64,000 bases of DNA from Paenalcaligenes hermetiae (GTDB lineage: Bacteria > Pseudomonadota > Gammaproteobacteria > Burkholderiales > Burkholderiaceae_B). Position numbers and translations under genes: made by a program. Below are positions 42,532 to 50,132 of the stretch, piece by piece (positions within the stretch are counted from its first letter, which is position 1; each line of letters starts with the position of its first letter). Where the stretch lies: assembly GCF_039543645.1 (NCBI RefSeq), contig NZ_BAABKD010000008.1, positions 186,001 through 250,000 of the forward strand, read 5' to 3'. A model generated the notes under the pieces. The model saw only the letters and a list, made by a program, of their open reading frames with translations. It was not told the origin of the DNA and did not search any database.

Positions 42532-43092
42532 ATGCTCACACTTTATCGATTTAGTCAGCGCCTTGCTCGCACGGAGTTATTCGTAGCGGGCTCTTTTATG
42601 GCTTTTATTTTTTTGTTATTGATAATCAATATCATTACCCGTCTCAATAACATTCCTATTTATTGGATTGACGAGGCGGCTGTCACCGCTATGGTCTGGA
42701 TGGCACTACTGGCAGCGGCAGCAGGTATCCACTACCGCACTACTATTGCCATGACCCTTTTAAAAGATCGCTTAAGCCAATCAGCGCAATATCGTTTAGA
42801 TCTGTGCGTAGATACCTTATTGATGCTTTTTTTTGCGGTATTTTTGGCTTTACTGATCATGATCTTTGAGCCTTATCAGCTCATCGTCAAACACCGGTTA
42901 GACTGGGCTGCTTTTTCAAGCACAGAGTTTAATTTTGTCTATGAGGAGCCCACCATGACCCTTGGGATAAAAAAATTTTGGACATGGTTAATCCTACCTA
43001 TTTTTGCTGTTAGCGGCTTCATCCATAGTCTGGCTAACTGGTGTCATACCATGACTCGACTGCGTCAAGAGCATTCCCATGTTAGCAATTAG
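42532..43092 (+). CDS. TRAP transporter small membrane subunit (DctQ type)
   Basis: A 186-residue protein with four membrane helices; the loop containing WIDEAAVTAMVWMALLAAAAGIHYR near residue 47 is the usual DctQ signature. It forms the membrane unit with the DctM-type protein. ATG 42532 (MLTLYRFSQRLART) is chosen; a longer frame from 42418 would run across tRNA-Pro and its terminator, so it is rejected. It overlaps the large subunit gene by 14 bp. Confidence 0.88.
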   Translation: MLTLYRFSQRLARTELFVAGSFMAFIFLLLIINIITRLNNIPIYWIDEAAVTAMVWMALLAAAAGIHYRTTIAMTLLKDRLSQSAQYRLDLCVDTLLMLFFAVFLALLIMIFEPYQLIVKHRLDWAAFSSTEFNFVYEEPTMTLGIKKFWTWLILPIFAVSGFIHSLANWCHTMTRLRQEHSHVSN

Positions 43093-44347
43093 TTTTTTTA
43101 CACTGTTACTGCTAAGCGTACCCGTGGCTTTTGTCTTAGCGATAACGGCGCTCTTATTTATTTATACGTCAGACAATACGGTGCTGCTCAGCTCCTACCC
43201 TCTGCAGTTTTTTGGGGGACTAGAAAATTATGGTTTGCTGGCTTTGCCGCTTTTTATTTTGCTGGGCGAATGCATGCACGAGGGTGGGATAGCTCGCCGT
43301 CTCATGGCCGCTGCTGCCGCATGCATTGGTTCAGTTCGAGGTGGCTTAGCGTATATCAACCTGCTTGCCAATATGATGCTGGCTTCTATCTTGGGTTCTA
43401 CTGTGGCTCAAGTCACGATAATGGCTCGCATTGCTGTTCCTCAAATGCAGCAAGCCGGCTATCGAAAAGATACTGCTATTACCATCACTGCCCTTGGGGG
43501 CTTGTTAGCCCCTATTATGCCACCCTCGATGCTTTTTATTATCTATGGCGTCATCGCACAAATTTCGATTGGGGATTTATTTTTAGCTGGCATTGTTCCT
43601 GGATTACTGCTAAGTCTTGCTTTTCTCGCTATTATTGGTGTTTTAGCAAAAAAGCATCAGTATCCATACACTGAGCACCAAAATAGTAAACAGCGCTGTA
43701 AAGCGCTTTTTCAAAGCCTACCTGCTGTAATGATACCTATTATCATTATTGGTTGTATTCTTGGTGGGATTGCCACACCGACTGAAGCCGCGGCAATTGC
43801 CTGTATTGTCTCCATTCTGGTTGGTAAATATATCTATAAAGAGCTGCATTTCGCATTTATTGGTCCAGCATTAATCCGTGCCGCTCAAAATGCAGCAGTG
43901 GTGTTATTGCTCATTGCTGCCTCGCATGTCTTTGGTTGGGTTATCACGTTTGAGAATCTACCTGCCCAATTTGCCGATTGGATTCAACAGGTTACAAGTA
44001 GCCCACCCGTTTTTTTATTTTTAGTGGTGCTGGCTTTACTTATCATGGGCATGGTGATGGATCCTATTCCTATTATTATTTTAGTTGTGCCCGTGCTATT
44101 ACCGGTTGCTATGGATCACTATGGCATCAACCCGTTTCATTTTGGCGTCGTACTATGCTTAAGCTTAGTCCTAGGCTTATTAACCCCTCCGATTGGCTCG
44201 GCGCTATTTGTGGCGTCTTCCTTATCTGGCATTAAAGCGGAGCGTATTGCTCGTTTAGCCTTGCCGTATCTATTTGCTGCTCTGGCTGTGATAGCCCTTT
44301 TAGTGCTTTTGCCAGCGCTTTCTTTAGTCTTTATCCCCTCGCCCTAA
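43079..44347 (+). CDS. TRAP transporter large membrane subunit (DctM type)
   Basis: A 422-residue permease with about twelve membrane segments. The family features GLENYGLLALPLFILLGECM, ALGGLLAPIMPPSMLFIIYG, GGIATPTEAAAIA and PIIILVVPVLLPVA are present. It moves a carboxylate-type solute with Na+ in complex with DctQ and the periplasmic receptor. It overlaps dctQ and is followed 15 bp later by the receptor gene. Confidence 0.94.
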   Translation: MLAISFFTLLLLSVPVAFVLAITALLFIYTSDNTVLLSSYPLQFFGGLENYGLLALPLFILLGECMHEGGIARRLMAAAAACIGSVRGGLAYINLLANMMLASILGSTVAQVTIMARIAVPQMQQAGYRKDTAITITALGGLLAPIMPPSMLFIIYGVIAQISIGDLFLAGIVPGLLLSLAFLAIIGVLAKKHQYPYTEHQNSKQRCKALFQSLPAVMIPIIIIGCILGGIATPTEAAAIACIVSILVGKYIYKELHFAFIGPALIRAAQNAAVVLLLIAASHVFGWVITFENLPAQFADWIQQVTSSPPVFLFLVVLALLIMGMVMDPIPIIILVVPVLLPVAMDHYGINPFHFGVVLCLSLVLGLLTPPIGSALFVASSLSGIKAERIARLALPYLFAALAVIALLVLLPALSLVFIPSP

Positions 44348-44362
44348 CACAAAGGAAATCTC

Positions 44363-45352
44363 ATGCGTAAAAAATGGTATGCCTTTTTTGGTTACTTATG
44401 CCTTAGTAGCTCGCTATTTGTTGGCTCGGCCGTCGCCGCGGAACTGCGTTTAGGTCTAATTACTCCTCCCTCTCACCAATGGTCGATTTCCGCCCAGGCA
44501 CTGGCACAAGAAGTCCAAGAAAAAACACAAGGCGAGCTACGCGTGCGGGTCTATCCATCGGGACAATTAGGTAATGAAGCCCAAATGCTACAGCAGCTAC
44601 AAAGCGGGGCTTTAGATATGGCTTTTTTGGTCGCTGGGGAGATCGCCAACCGGCGCCCTAACTATGCCGCTCTCTTTGCTCCCTATTTAGTTGATACCCC
44701 ACAACAAGTCAGTCAGTTATTACAAGGCGAAACCGCCACCGCTATGCTTCAAGAACTTAACAGTCTGGGTTTGGTGGGCTTAGGTTATGGCATGGCGGGA
44801 ATGCGCCAAATTCTGATGCGTGCAGCGATTAACGATGGGACAGATCTAAAAGGCAAAAAAATCCGCACGATCCCCATTGAGCCTGAGCTCGATTTTTGGC
44901 GTAAGGTTGGCGCAGCGCCTACACCTATGCCACTACCTGCGCTATATGATGCCTTTGCTAATGGTCAAATCGATGGCATGCAAATCGACTTTGAGGGTGC
45001 ATGGAATGTTAAATACATCGACCATGCTAAAACCGTTTTACACTCATCACACATGATGCTACCGATGGTTGCTGTGGCTTCAGCAAAAAAATGGCAGACC
45101 CTGAGCGAAACACAACAAAAACTATTACAAGAAATCGTCGCCAAGCATTTAGAGCAAATTATCTTGGCCTATGAAAAAATTGATCAAGACTACTTAGACC
45201 AAATCCAAACCACAGGGGTTTCGATTCTTAAGGTGGATCGAGCATTTTTTGGTGAAAGTATAGAAAACTGGTATCAGGTATGGCGTACCAAGTCCCCTAC
45301 CCTTAAAGCATTGGAGCAAGAAGCAGCACAAATAAAAGCCCAAACCCCCTAG
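44363..45352 (+). CDS. TRAP transporter substrate-binding protein (DctP type)
   Basis: A 329-residue periplasmic receptor with signal peptide (MRKKWYAFFGYLCLSSSLFV, cut near VAA). DctP features include LRVRVYPSGQLGNEAQMLQQLQSGALDMAF region, with the Arg that binds the carboxylate expected in the KGKKIRTIPIEPELDFW segment, and PLPALYDAFANGQIDGMQ. Ligand is not predicted by sequence. It is the last gene of a Q-M-P operon, followed by a long inverted repeat. Confidence 0.93.
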   Translation: MRKKWYAFFGYLCLSSSLFVGSAVAAELRLGLITPPSHQWSISAQALAQEVQEKTQGELRVRVYPSGQLGNEAQMLQQLQSGALDMAFLVAGEIANRRPNYAALFAPYLVDTPQQVSQLLQGETATAMLQELNSLGLVGLGYGMAGMRQILMRAAINDGTDLKGKKIRTIPIEPELDFWRKVGAAPTPMPLPALYDAFANGQIDGMQIDFEGAWNVKYIDHAKTVLHSSHMMLPMVAVASAKKWQTLSETQQKLLQEIVAKHLEQIILAYEKIDQDYLDQIQTTGVSILKVDRAFFGESIENWYQVWRTKSPTLKALEQEAAQIKAQTP

Positions 45353-45390
45353 TCCACCCATACGATGTGGCTCGTGTGATGGCATTTCAC

Positions 45391-45437
45391 AAAGCCCACA
45401 GCGGCAAGCTTATAAAACGCTTACGGCTGTGGGCTTT
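45391..45437. terminator. Long inverted repeat between the TRAP operon and the convergent solute-binding protein gene
   Basis: AAAGCCCACAGC pairs with GCTGTGGGCTTT over 12 bp, with a second inner stem formed by AAGC and GCTT. It probably ends both convergent transcription units, though it has only short A/T tails. Confidence 0.6.
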
Positions 45438-45444
45438 GACATTA

Positions 45445-46170
45445 TTAAGGTGCAACGGTTGCCCCGCCTTGGCCGCTACGCTGCAATGCTTCGGCTACAA
45501 ATCCGTTAGCCTTCATTTCTTTAATAAAATCAGTCACATATTGCAAAGCCACATCACGCCCTTTAGGTAGCGCCATGGCTTGATGAATAGCCGTAAAATG
45601 GCCGTCTAAAATACGGTATCCTGTGTGCTCTGCCGCATATGCTTGTAACGTTTGACGCACGCCGGCTACCGCCTCCAGGCCCTGTTCTACAAACCCATGA
45701 ATCGCTGCAGCCGAAGTGGAAAACTTAACGAGTTCGGCATGCTGTAAATGCCGAGATAAAAACAAATCATAAGCCGCGCCCTGCCCAACCGCAATACGCA
45801 CCCCCTCTCGATCTAGCTCTTCCACCTGCAACCACGGTGCCGTGTCTTTAACCATATAGGTTCCCTCTATCAGTACGTAGGCTTCGGTGAAATCGATTTT
45901 CTCTGCGCGTTTAGGATCGATCGCCATAAATGCGATATCCCAAGCATTTTCCTCCACAGCGGCCGCTACTTTTGCTGCAGCGTCATAACTAATAAAACGG
46001 GGCACCACGCCAAGGCGACGAGCGAGTTCTCTGGCAAGGTCTGCCGTTACCCCTAAAGGAACACCATCTTTACCACGTTGTGCAAGTGCTGTATTGCCGT
46101 AATTTAGCGCAATGCGTAATTCGCCTTGGGGTGCTAGGTTTTTCATCACAGCGTCTACCTGATTCAACAT
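45445..46170 (-). CDS. Signal-less periplasmic-type solute-binding protein (SBP family 3)
   Basis: A 241-residue protein with the type 3 binding-protein fold: GELRIALNYGNTALAQ, GVTADLARELARRLGV, WDIAFMAIDPKRAEKIDFTEAY, IAVGQGAAYDLFLSRHL. ATG 46170 lies behind AAGGAG at ideal spacing and gives no signal peptide; a longer frame to 46227 would run through the pstB terminator. It therefore seems to be cytoplasmic, and no permease or ATPase gene is adjacent. Such stand-alone proteins may act as sensors or enzymes; cyclohexadienyl dehydratase-like activity is another possibility. Function unknown. Confidence 0.75.
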   Translation of the reverse strand: MLNQVDAVMKNLAPQGELRIALNYGNTALAQRGKDGVPLGVTADLARELARRLGVVPRFISYDAAAKVAAAVEENAWDIAFMAIDPKRAEKIDFTEAYVLIEGTYMVKDTAPWLQVEELDREGVRIAVGQGAAYDLFLSRHLQHAELVKFSTSAAAIHGFVEQGLEAVAGVRQTLQAYAAEHTGYRILDGHFTAIHQAMALPKGRDVALQYVTDFIKEMKANGFVAEALQRSGQGGATVAP

Positions 46171-46183
46171 GAATTGTCTCCTT

Positions 46184-46212
46184 AATAAAAAAAGCAGCCC
46201 GTAGGCTGCTTT
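46184..46212 (-). terminator. Rho-independent terminator downstream of pstB
   Basis: AAAGCAGCC pairs with GGCTGCTTT around CGTA; on the minus strand a run of seven U residues follows. It ends the pst operon and separates it from the solute-binding protein gene. Confidence 0.88.
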
Positions 46213-46232
46213 AAGAATAGTTCGCAAATCGA

Positions 46233-47018
46233 TTAACCAAAGCGTCCAGTGATGTAGTCTTCGGTTTCTTTGCGTGCGGGCTTCACGAAAATCTGGTCCG
46301 TTTCACCAAACTCCATAAGCTCGCCCAAATACATATAAGCGGTGTAATCTGAGCAGCGGGCAGCCTGTTGCATATTATGCGTCACAATTAACACAGTATA
46401 ATCGTTTTTTAGCTCTGTAATGAGCTCTTCGATTTTCGCTGTAGAAATGGGGTCCAATGCCGAGGTTGGCTCATCCAATAACAATACCTCTGGTTTAATC
46501 GCAACGCCGCGAGCAATACACAAGCGCTGTTGCTGACCACCCGATAATCCATTACCGTTTTGTTTGAGCTTATCTTTGACCTCATCCCACAAGGCTGCTT
46601 TAGTCAGTGCCCACTCTACCCGCTCGTCCATTTCCCCTTTGCTTAACTTTTCAAATAAGCGCACCCCAAAAGCAATATTGTCATAAATGCTCATTGGGAA
46701 CGGCGTCGGTTTTTGGAAAACCATGCCAACTTTAGCGCGTAATAATGAAATATCTAAGTTAGAGGTTAATAGATTTTCTCCATCCAGCAGGATTTCCCCC
46801 TCGGCTCGCTGCCCAGGATAGAGTTCAAACATGCGGTTAAAAGTACGCAACAAGGTGGATTTACCACATCCCGATGGGCCAATAAATGCCGTCACCTTGT
46901 TTTCCTTGATGCTCATATTGACGTCTTTAATGGCATGGAAGTTGCCGTAGTAAAAATTTAAATTTTTTACTTCGAGCTTAATACGTTCAGTTGTAGAGTT
47001 GCTTTGCATAGTCATCAT
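46233..47018 (-). CDS. pstB: Phosphate ABC transporter ATP-binding protein
   Basis: PstB powers high-affinity phosphate import. Walker A is GPSGCGKST near residue 48, the Q-loop is GMVFQKPTPFPMSI, the signature is LSGGQQQR and Walker B is LLLDEPTSALDP, with the switch His in VTHNMQQAARCSD. 261 residues. It is the last gene of the minus-strand operon pstS-pstC-pstA-pstB. No phoU follows it. Confidence 0.97.
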   Translation of the reverse strand: MMTMQSNSTTERIKLEVKNLNFYYGNFHAIKDVNMSIKENKVTAFIGPSGCGKSTLLRTFNRMFELYPGQRAEGEILLDGENLLTSNLDISLLRAKVGMVFQKPTPFPMSIYDNIAFGVRLFEKLSKGEMDERVEWALTKAALWDEVKDKLKQNGNGLSGGQQQRLCIARGVAIKPEVLLLDEPTSALDPISTAKIEELITELKNDYTVLIVTHNMQQAARCSDYTAYMYLGELMEFGETDQIFVKPARKETEDYITGRFG

Positions 47019-47040
47019 TTAATCGAAAAAAGGCGAGGCG

Positions 47041-47907
47041 TTATTTGTTACGGAATAAGGTGCGAGCCAAAATATTGATGCCCAACACAAACAAAGTGAT
47101 CAATACGGCACCTGCCCAAGCGAGGCGGTTCCAATCCTCGAAGGGGCTCGCTGCATATTGGAAAATCACCACTGGCAAGTTCGCCAACGGCCCGTTCATA
47201 TTTAACGACATAAACTGGTTGTTTAATGCGGTAAAGAGCAAGGGCGCGGTCTCGCCCGATATACGAGCTACGGCTAATAACACACCCGTAATAATGCCAG
47301 AGCGCGCGGCACGATAACTGATAAACATCACAATACGCCATTGTGGGCAGCCCAGCGCCGCAGCAGCCTCACGTAAACTATTTGGCACTAATTGCAGCAT
47401 ATTATCCGTAGAGCGCACCACCACTGGGATCACTAAAATCGCCAAGGCTAACGAACCCGCCCAACCCGAGTAGTGCCCAAACTGGGCAACGTGGATCGCA
47501 TAAATAAATAAACCAATCACAATCGATGGTGCTGATAGCAACACATCATTTAGGAATCGAGTCGCTGGTGCCAACCAACCGCGCTGACCGAACTCGGCCA
47601 AATAGGTGCCGGCTAAAATCCCTATCGGCGTCCCGATCAAGGTCCCCATGCCCGCCATCATAAAGCTACCTAAAATGGCGTTTAATAACCCCCCCTCCAC
47701 ACCAGGGGGTGGGGTGGGCTGCGTGAGCAGTGTAAAGGATAAGGCTGATGCCCCTTTAACCAGTAAAGTAATAATGATCCAAAACAACCAAAACAAACCA
47801 AAAACCAGCGCAACCGTAGACAAAGTCAGCATGAGCCGGTTAAAGCGGTTGCGGCGTTTATAGAGAGGATTATCCGGGTTCAGTACAGAAGTCGTTGTAT
47901 TTTGCAT
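47041..47907 (-). CDS. pstA: Phosphate ABC transporter permease PstA
   Basis: A 288-residue inner-membrane permease with six membrane helices; the EAA-type loop is LREAAAALGCPQWRIV, and the N-terminal region includes GVEGGLLNAILGSFMMAGMG and a GTYLAEFGQRGW motif diagnostic of PstA. It pairs with PstC to form the channel. It lies 22 bp upstream of pstB. Confidence 0.95.
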   Translation of the reverse strand: MQNTTTSVLNPDNPLYKRRNRFNRLMLTLSTVALVFGLFWLFWIIITLLVKGASALSFTLLTQPTPPPGVEGGLLNAILGSFMMAGMGTLIGTPIGILAGTYLAEFGQRGWLAPATRFLNDVLLSAPSIVIGLFIYAIHVAQFGHYSGWAGSLALAILVIPVVVRSTDNMLQLVPNSLREAAAALGCPQWRIVMFISYRAARSGIITGVLLAVARISGETAPLLFTALNNQFMSLNMNGPLANLPVVIFQYAASPFEDWNRLAWAGAVLITLFVLGINILARTLFRNK

Positions 47908-47918
47908 AGTGTTGCTGC

Positions 47919-48857
47919 TTAGGATTGAGCACCCTCGTTTTTAGCTAAACGTAATAGCAAGACTTTAGAAACAGCCAATACTACCGTGGTGATTAAAAAC
48001 AGAATTAAGCCTAATTCTAGTAAAGCGGCTTTTTGCATGCCACCCGCTTCGTTAAATTCGTTGGCCAGTGCCGATGCAATAGAGTTAGAGGGAGCAAAAA
48101 TCGAATTGGGAAGATTAAAGGCATTACCAATCACAAAGGTCACGGCCATGGTTTCCCCTAAAGCCCGACCCAAACCTAACATAATGCCTCCGATCACGCC
48201 ATTTTTTGTAAAAGGCAATACCACACGCCACATGACTTCCCAAGTGGTGCTCCCCAAGCCATAAGCCGACTCTTTTAGTAGTGGGGGCACCAGTTCAAAT
48301 ACATCGCGCATTACCGCCGTAATGAACGGAATAATCATGATGGAAAGGATCAAGCCCGCCGTAAACACCCCAATACCAAAAGGCGGCCCTGCAAAAATTG
48401 ATCCAAGTACAGGAATACCATCAAAAAAAGAAATGATATTTGGCTGTACATAGCGCTGAAACAACGGCACAAAAACAAAAAGCCCCCACATCCCATAAAT
48501 AATGGAGGGAATGGCGGCTAGCATTTCAATAGCGGTTCCTAAAGGGCGTCGTAACCAAACCGGTGACAGCTCAGTCAAAAACATGGCAATCCCAAAGGAA
48601 ACCGGCACGGCGATCACTAAAGCAATTGCCGACGTCAACAACGTTCCTACGATAGGAACCAACGCTCCGTATTCATTATTAACTGGATCCCACTCGTTGG
48701 TCCATAAAAACGCCAACCCATGAGCTGAGATGGATTCACGGCTACCATAGATCAGCGATGCCATAATGGCAGCCAGCAGAATAAAAACAAAAAACGCAAA
48801 ACTTTTCGTTACGTTTTTGAACAAGACGTCTAATAAGACATTTTGGTTAGATTTCAT
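47919..48857 (-). CDS. pstC: Phosphate ABC transporter permease PstC
   Basis: A 312-residue permease with six membrane helices. PstC features are FGIAMFLTELSPVWLRRPLGTAIEMLAAIPSIIYGMWG and the EAA loop LKESAYGLGSTTWEVMWRVVLP. It lies between pstS and pstA, 11 bp upstream of pstA. A hairpin separates it from pstS. Confidence 0.96.
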   Translation of the reverse strand: MKSNQNVLLDVLFKNVTKSFAFFVFILLAAIMASLIYGSRESISAHGLAFLWTNEWDPVNNEYGALVPIVGTLLTSAIALVIAVPVSFGIAMFLTELSPVWLRRPLGTAIEMLAAIPSIIYGMWGLFVFVPLFQRYVQPNIISFFDGIPVLGSIFAGPPFGIGVFTAGLILSIMIIPFITAVMRDVFELVPPLLKESAYGLGSTTWEVMWRVVLPFTKNGVIGGIMLGLGRALGETMAVTFVIGNAFNLPNSIFAPSNSIASALANEFNEAGGMQKAALLELGLILFLITTVVLAVSKVLLLRLAKNEGAQS

Positions 48858-48907
48858 GACAGCGTTTTAAAGAGTTGGTGATTTTGCAAAAGCAGTATTG
48901 TCACACA

Positions 48908-48946
48908 ACAAGACGGTACCACCAACTTTTGATGGAACCGTCTTGT
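48908..48946 (-). terminator. Intercistronic hairpin between pstS and pstC
   Basis: ACAAGACGGT and ACCGTCTTGT form a 10-bp stem, extended inward by three pairs after an A-A mismatch. No T-run follows on the minus strand, so it is more likely an attenuator or mRNA-stability hairpin that keeps pstS transcripts in excess than a full terminator. Confidence 0.6.
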
Positions 48947-48981
48947 GTATTACCAACGGTTAGGCAATCCAAAAAACTGCA

Positions 48982-50025
48982 TTATTTCCAGATTTCGCTA
49001 CCGTCTTTGGCTTTGATTTCTTTAGCCCACACCTGCTTGATTTGGTCGGTGACCTCGGTAGGCAAAGGCACATAGTCGAGCTCGCTCGCCATGTCGGCCC
49101 CTTTATCAAAGGCCCAGTTAAAGAAGTTCAAGACCGCTTTTGCATTTTCAGGCTTGTCTTGTACTTTGTGCATTAAGATGAACGTGGCAGAAGTTACAGG
49201 CCAGGAATCTGCACCGGGCTCATCGGTAAGAATCACACCCATACCTGGGGCACTATTCCAGTCTGCGTTCGCTGCAGCGGCAGCAAAGGTTTCCTGTGAG
49301 GGCTGTACAAACTGACCATCTTTGTTTTGGAGCTGAGTCCAAGACAGTTTATTTTGTTTGGCGTAAGCATATTCTACATAACCGATAGAGTCTTTAAGCT
49401 GACGCACATACGCCGCTACTCCTTCGTTACCTTTACCGCCTTGGCCGGTAGGCCATTTTACCGCTTTGCCCTCACCCACTTTTTCTTTCCAGTCGGTGGA
49501 GACTTTGGATAAATAGTTGGTCCAACCAAAGGTCGTACCAGAGCCATCCGAGCGGTGAACCACTACAATCGAGTTAGCAGGAAGTTTGAGGTCAGGGTTA
49601 AGCTTTTGAATCGCCTCATCGTTCCATTTGGTGATTTTACCCAAGAAAATATCAGCCAAAACAGGACCTGATAATTTTAACTGGCCTGGCTCAATGCCAT
49701 CGATGTTCACTACAGGAACTGTACCACCGATTACCGCAGGAAACTGAAGTAAGTTATCTTTTTCTAATGCCTCGCCTTTCATCGGGTCATCCGAAGCACC
49801 AAAATCAACGGTTTTAGCAATAATTTGCTGCTGACCACCACCTGAACCAATAGACTGGTAGTTAACTTGTTTACCGGTCTCTTTATTGTAGGCAGCTGCC
49901 CATTTGGCATAAATTGGATATGGGAAAGACGCGCCCGCACCTGTTACGTTAACGGCCTGAGCAGATAGAGCCATGGCGCTAAAAGCCAGACCCACGGTTA
50001 GTTTTGAAAAAGCACGTTTTAACAT
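48982..50025 (-). CDS. pstS: Phosphate-binding periplasmic protein PstS
   Basis: PstS captures inorganic phosphate in the periplasm. The 347-residue protein has a signal peptide (LTVGLAFSAMALSAQA) and phosphate-binding segments GAGASFPYPIYAKWAAAYNKETG, YQSIGSGGGQQQIIAKTVDFGASDDPM and VVHRSDGSGTTFGWTNYLSKVS. It heads the pst operon, with a candidate Pho box about 70 bp upstream. Confidence 0.97.
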   Translation of the reverse strand: MLKRAFSKLTVGLAFSAMALSAQAVNVTGAGASFPYPIYAKWAAAYNKETGKQVNYQSIGSGGGQQQIIAKTVDFGASDDPMKGEALEKDNLLQFPAVIGGTVPVVNIDGIEPGQLKLSGPVLADIFLGKITKWNDEAIQKLNPDLKLPANSIVVVHRSDGSGTTFGWTNYLSKVSTDWKEKVGEGKAVKWPTGQGGKGNEGVAAYVRQLKDSIGYVEYAYAKQNKLSWTQLQNKDGQFVQPSQETFAAAAANADWNSAPGMGVILTDEPGADSWPVTSATFILMHKVQDKPENAKAVLNFFNWAFDKGADMASELDYVPLPTEVTDQIKQVWAKEIKAKDGSEIWK

Positions 50026-50095
50026 CTAGACACCCTCTTGATGATTTGTAATCGGCAGTCTATTACTGCATCTGTAAGCAGTTTAAGACGCAAAT

Positions 50096-50113
50096 ATTAC
50101 ATGTTCGTGACAG
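50096..50113 (-). promoter_or_regulatory. Candidate Pho box upstream of pstS
   Basis: On the minus strand the sequence reads CTGTCAC-GAAC-ATGTAAT, matching the 7-4-7 layout of the PhoB site (CTGTCAT half sites): first half 6 of 7, second half 5 of 7. A TTAAAC sequence nine bases further on could be the -10 element, the spacing typical of PhoB-dependent promoters. Confidence 0.55.
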
Positions 50114-50132
50114 TAGCTGTTTTAACACAAAA

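Noticed and set aside
46171..46227. Signal-like N-terminal extension of the solute-binding protein (MRTILKAAYGLLFLLRR...)
   Set aside because: It runs through the pstB terminator hairpin, while ATG 46170 has an ideal AAGGAG site.
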